Assembly: GCA_021826315.1 (NCBI GenBank)
Contig: JAKAZZ010000025.1
Location: 1 to 35,218 of the forward strand
From: Actinomycetes bacterium
GTDB lineage: Bacteria > Actinomycetota > Acidimicrobiia > Acidimicrobiales > Acidimicrobiaceae
DNA: 35,218 nt
Reading direction: 5' to 3'
Position 1 is the first letter of the stretch. Every line of letters starts with the position of its first letter. Made by a program: the position numbers and the translations under genes. Below, piece after piece: positions 33,885-35,218 of the stretch. The notes beneath the pieces were generated by a model. It searched no databases. It saw nothing but the letters and a program-made list of their open reading frames with translations, and was not told the DNA's origin.

Positions 33885-35218
33885 GTGGATAAACTTCGCA
33901 TGACGTCACAGGATCTACCCAAGTCTAACGTCGAAAAGTTGATAGAGATATTTCCAAATGTCGTAACCGAGACGCAAGATGCAATGGGAAATCCGAAAAA
34001 GGCGATAGATTTCGACCTCTTGCGTCAAGAACTTTCAGACCATATCGTCGAAGGCCCCCAAGAGCGTTACCGACTCGATTGGCCTGGCAAAAGAGCGTCT
34101 TCTTTCGTAGCCAATGCTCCGATCGCAAAGACGCTCCGGCCCATTCGCGATGAGTCGGTTGACTTTGACAACACAAAAAATTTATTTATCGAAGGTGATA
34201 ACCTCGACGCATTAAAGCTGCTTCAAGAGTCGTATCTTGGCAAGGTAAAGATGATCTATATCGATCCTCCCTACAATACGGGAAACGACTTTGTTTATAG
34301 TGATGACTTTTCTGAAACGGTCGATGAATATCTTGTTCGGTCTCTGCAAGTCGATAGTGATGGAACGAGGCTCGTGACAAACCTTGAATCAAATGGCCGG
34401 TTCCATTCTGATTGGCTTTCGATGATGTACCCTAGGCTAAAGCTGGCTCGAAACCTCTTGACTGAAGATGGAGCCATCTTTATTTCGATTGATGACTCAG
34501 AGATGAGCAATCTTCAGCGACTAGCTTCAGAGATCTTCGGTGAGAATAACTTCGTCGGTACTATGGTTTGGGCTGCGGGTCGGAAAAACGATTCAAAGTA
34601 CATCTCTTCCTCGCATGAGTACATACTTTGTTTCGCTCGGGATCTTTCAACATTGAGAGAAAATGGAGTCACATGGAAAGTAAGGAAAAAGGGCCTTTCA
34701 AAGATTTATAAAGTGGCCGAACACTTGGTGCGAATGAACCACGGTGACTTCGACGCAGCATCCAAAGGGCTGAAAGATTGGTTCGGTGCTCTTCCAGATT
34801 CAGATGAGGCTAAAGGAAATAAGCATTATTCAAAGATTGATGAGAATGGAGTTTATTTTCCGGATAACATTTCGTGGCCTGGTGGTTGGGGTCCGAGATA
34901 TCAGGTTCTACACCCAGTATCGGGCAAGCCAGTAAAGGTTCCTTCAAGGGGCTGGCTTTTTCAGGAAGCGGCGATGAAGGAGCAAATAAAGGCGGGACGG
35001 GTTGATTTCGGTCGCACCGAGGATTCCGTTCCAACTTACAAGAGATATCTCCATGAGACCGAGTTCGAGGTTCCCTACAGCGTCTTCTATCAGGATGGCC
35101 GTGCTGCGTCAAAACGATTAAAAACTCTAATGGGTGGGCCCGTCTTTGACTTTCCTAAGGACGAAACAGTCATTCAAACGCTAGTGGAAATGGTTACCAC
35201 GGGCGAGGACATCGTTCT
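33885..35218 (+). CDS. Type III-like adenine-specific DNA methyltransferase (Mod), 3' truncated by window
   Basis: The frame from GTG 33885 (MDKLRMTSQDLPKSNVEKLI; ATG 33900 is an alternative) stays open to the window end, 444 codons. Motif IV DPPY is at residues 127-130 in MIYIDPPYNTGNDFVY, preceded by NLFIEGDNLDALKLLQESYL, both typical of beta-class N6-adenine methyltransferases of type III and related systems. HSDWLSMMYPRLKLARNLL, then EDGAIFISIDDSEM, follow. A target-recognition region lies about 200-400 (SWPGGWGPRY, RGWLFQEAAMKEQIKAGRVD). The sequence ends at TLVEMVTTGEDIV, just before the expected FxGxG SAM-binding motif (DPFAGSGTT). It should methylate the recognition sequence of the system and pair with a Res subunit encoded downstream. 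Confidence 0.93.
   Translation, partial: MDKLRMTSQDLPKSNVEKLIEIFPNVVTETQDAMGNPKKAIDFDLLRQELSDHIVEGPQERYRLDWPGKRASSFVANAPIAKTLRPIRDESVDFDNTKNLFIEGDNLDALKLLQESYLGKVKMIYIDPPYNTGNDFVYSDDFSETVDEYLVRSLQVDSDGTRLVTNLESNGRFHSDWLSMMYPRLKLARNLLTEDGAIFISIDDSEMSNLQRLASEIFGENNFVGTMVWAAGRKNDSKYISSSHEYILCFARDLSTLRENGVTWKVRKKGLSKIYKVAEHLVRMNHGDFDAASKGLKDWFGALPDSDEAKGNKHYSKIDENGVYFPDNISWPGGWGPRYQVLHPVSGKPVKVPSRGWLFQEAAMKEQIKAGRVDFGRTEDSVPTYKRYLHETEFEVPYSVFYQDGRAASKRLKTLMGGPVFDFPKDETVIQTLVEMVTTGEDIV

Noticed and set aside
29969-35218. DISARM, BREX or type I restriction system
   Set aside because: No PglZ, DUF1998, BrxC-like, HsdS or HsdR features are visible; the DPPY-type Mod with DUF4391 and this helicase fit a type III-like locus better. 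Genes beyond the window could still change this.
1-35218. tRNA or rRNA genes
   Set aside because: I scanned the intergenic regions for cloverleaf arms and conserved tRNA or rRNA segments and saw none.

Overview
The window looks like a chromosomal segment of an actinobacterium. The gene order pgsA (phosphatidylinositol-phosphate synthase type) - patA-like acyltransferase - pimA - ... - pdxS - pdxT - yebC - ... - ruvC - ruvA - ruvB follows the order known from Mycobacterium tuberculosis (Rv2612c down to Rv2592c). The moderate base composition, a GSII-type glutamine synthetase, an SCO2322-like protein beside an ECF transporter, and surface proteins with 42-residue GDA-type repeats suggest the class Acidimicrobiia (for example relatives of Acidithrix or Ferrimicrobium). 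That placement is inference from gene content, not a database result.

Layout. Positions 1-329 are the 3' end of a repeat-rich surface protein. 329-4833 is a tightly overlapping operon: a surface-anchored SCO2322/DUF4430-like protein, EcfT, a fused double-ATPase EcfA and an ECF S component, together a complete vitamin-type importer. 4959-7858 holds three genes that would make and acylate phosphatidylinositol mannosides. Next come an M48-like membrane protein that has lost its zinc-binding histidines (7874-8686) and a DUF3048 lipoprotein (8726-9787). 10075-15021 is a housekeeping run: PLP synthase (pdxS, pdxT), yebC, a peroxiredoxin and the RuvCAB Holliday-junction machinery. 15018-17740 is a divergent pair of a MocR/GabR-type regulator and a class III aminotransferase, followed by queA and glnA (GSII), with clear terminators.

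From about 20300 to 23700 the sequence is scrambled accessory DNA. It contains two perfect long palindromes, a decayed second copy of the thrS 3' end, two unrecognised genes (a six-cysteine secreted protein and an acidic cytoplasmic protein) and a wrecked IS1182-like transposase. The intact thrS (minus strand) follows, so the island is bracketed by direct repeats of the thrS tail. An acyl-CoA dehydrogenase of the glutaryl-CoA type lies at 26081-27271 on the minus strand.

The last 7.6 kb resembles a defence island. It has an unknown 414-residue protein with a C-terminal HEPN-like R-x4-H motif, 1.1 kb of apparently degraded DNA, then a compact operon of an SNF2-type helicase with an N-terminal PLD-like region, a DUF4391 protein and a type III-like adenine methyltransferase cut by the window edge. 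This looks like an extended type III-like restriction-modification module. A Res-type subunit would be expected just beyond the window.
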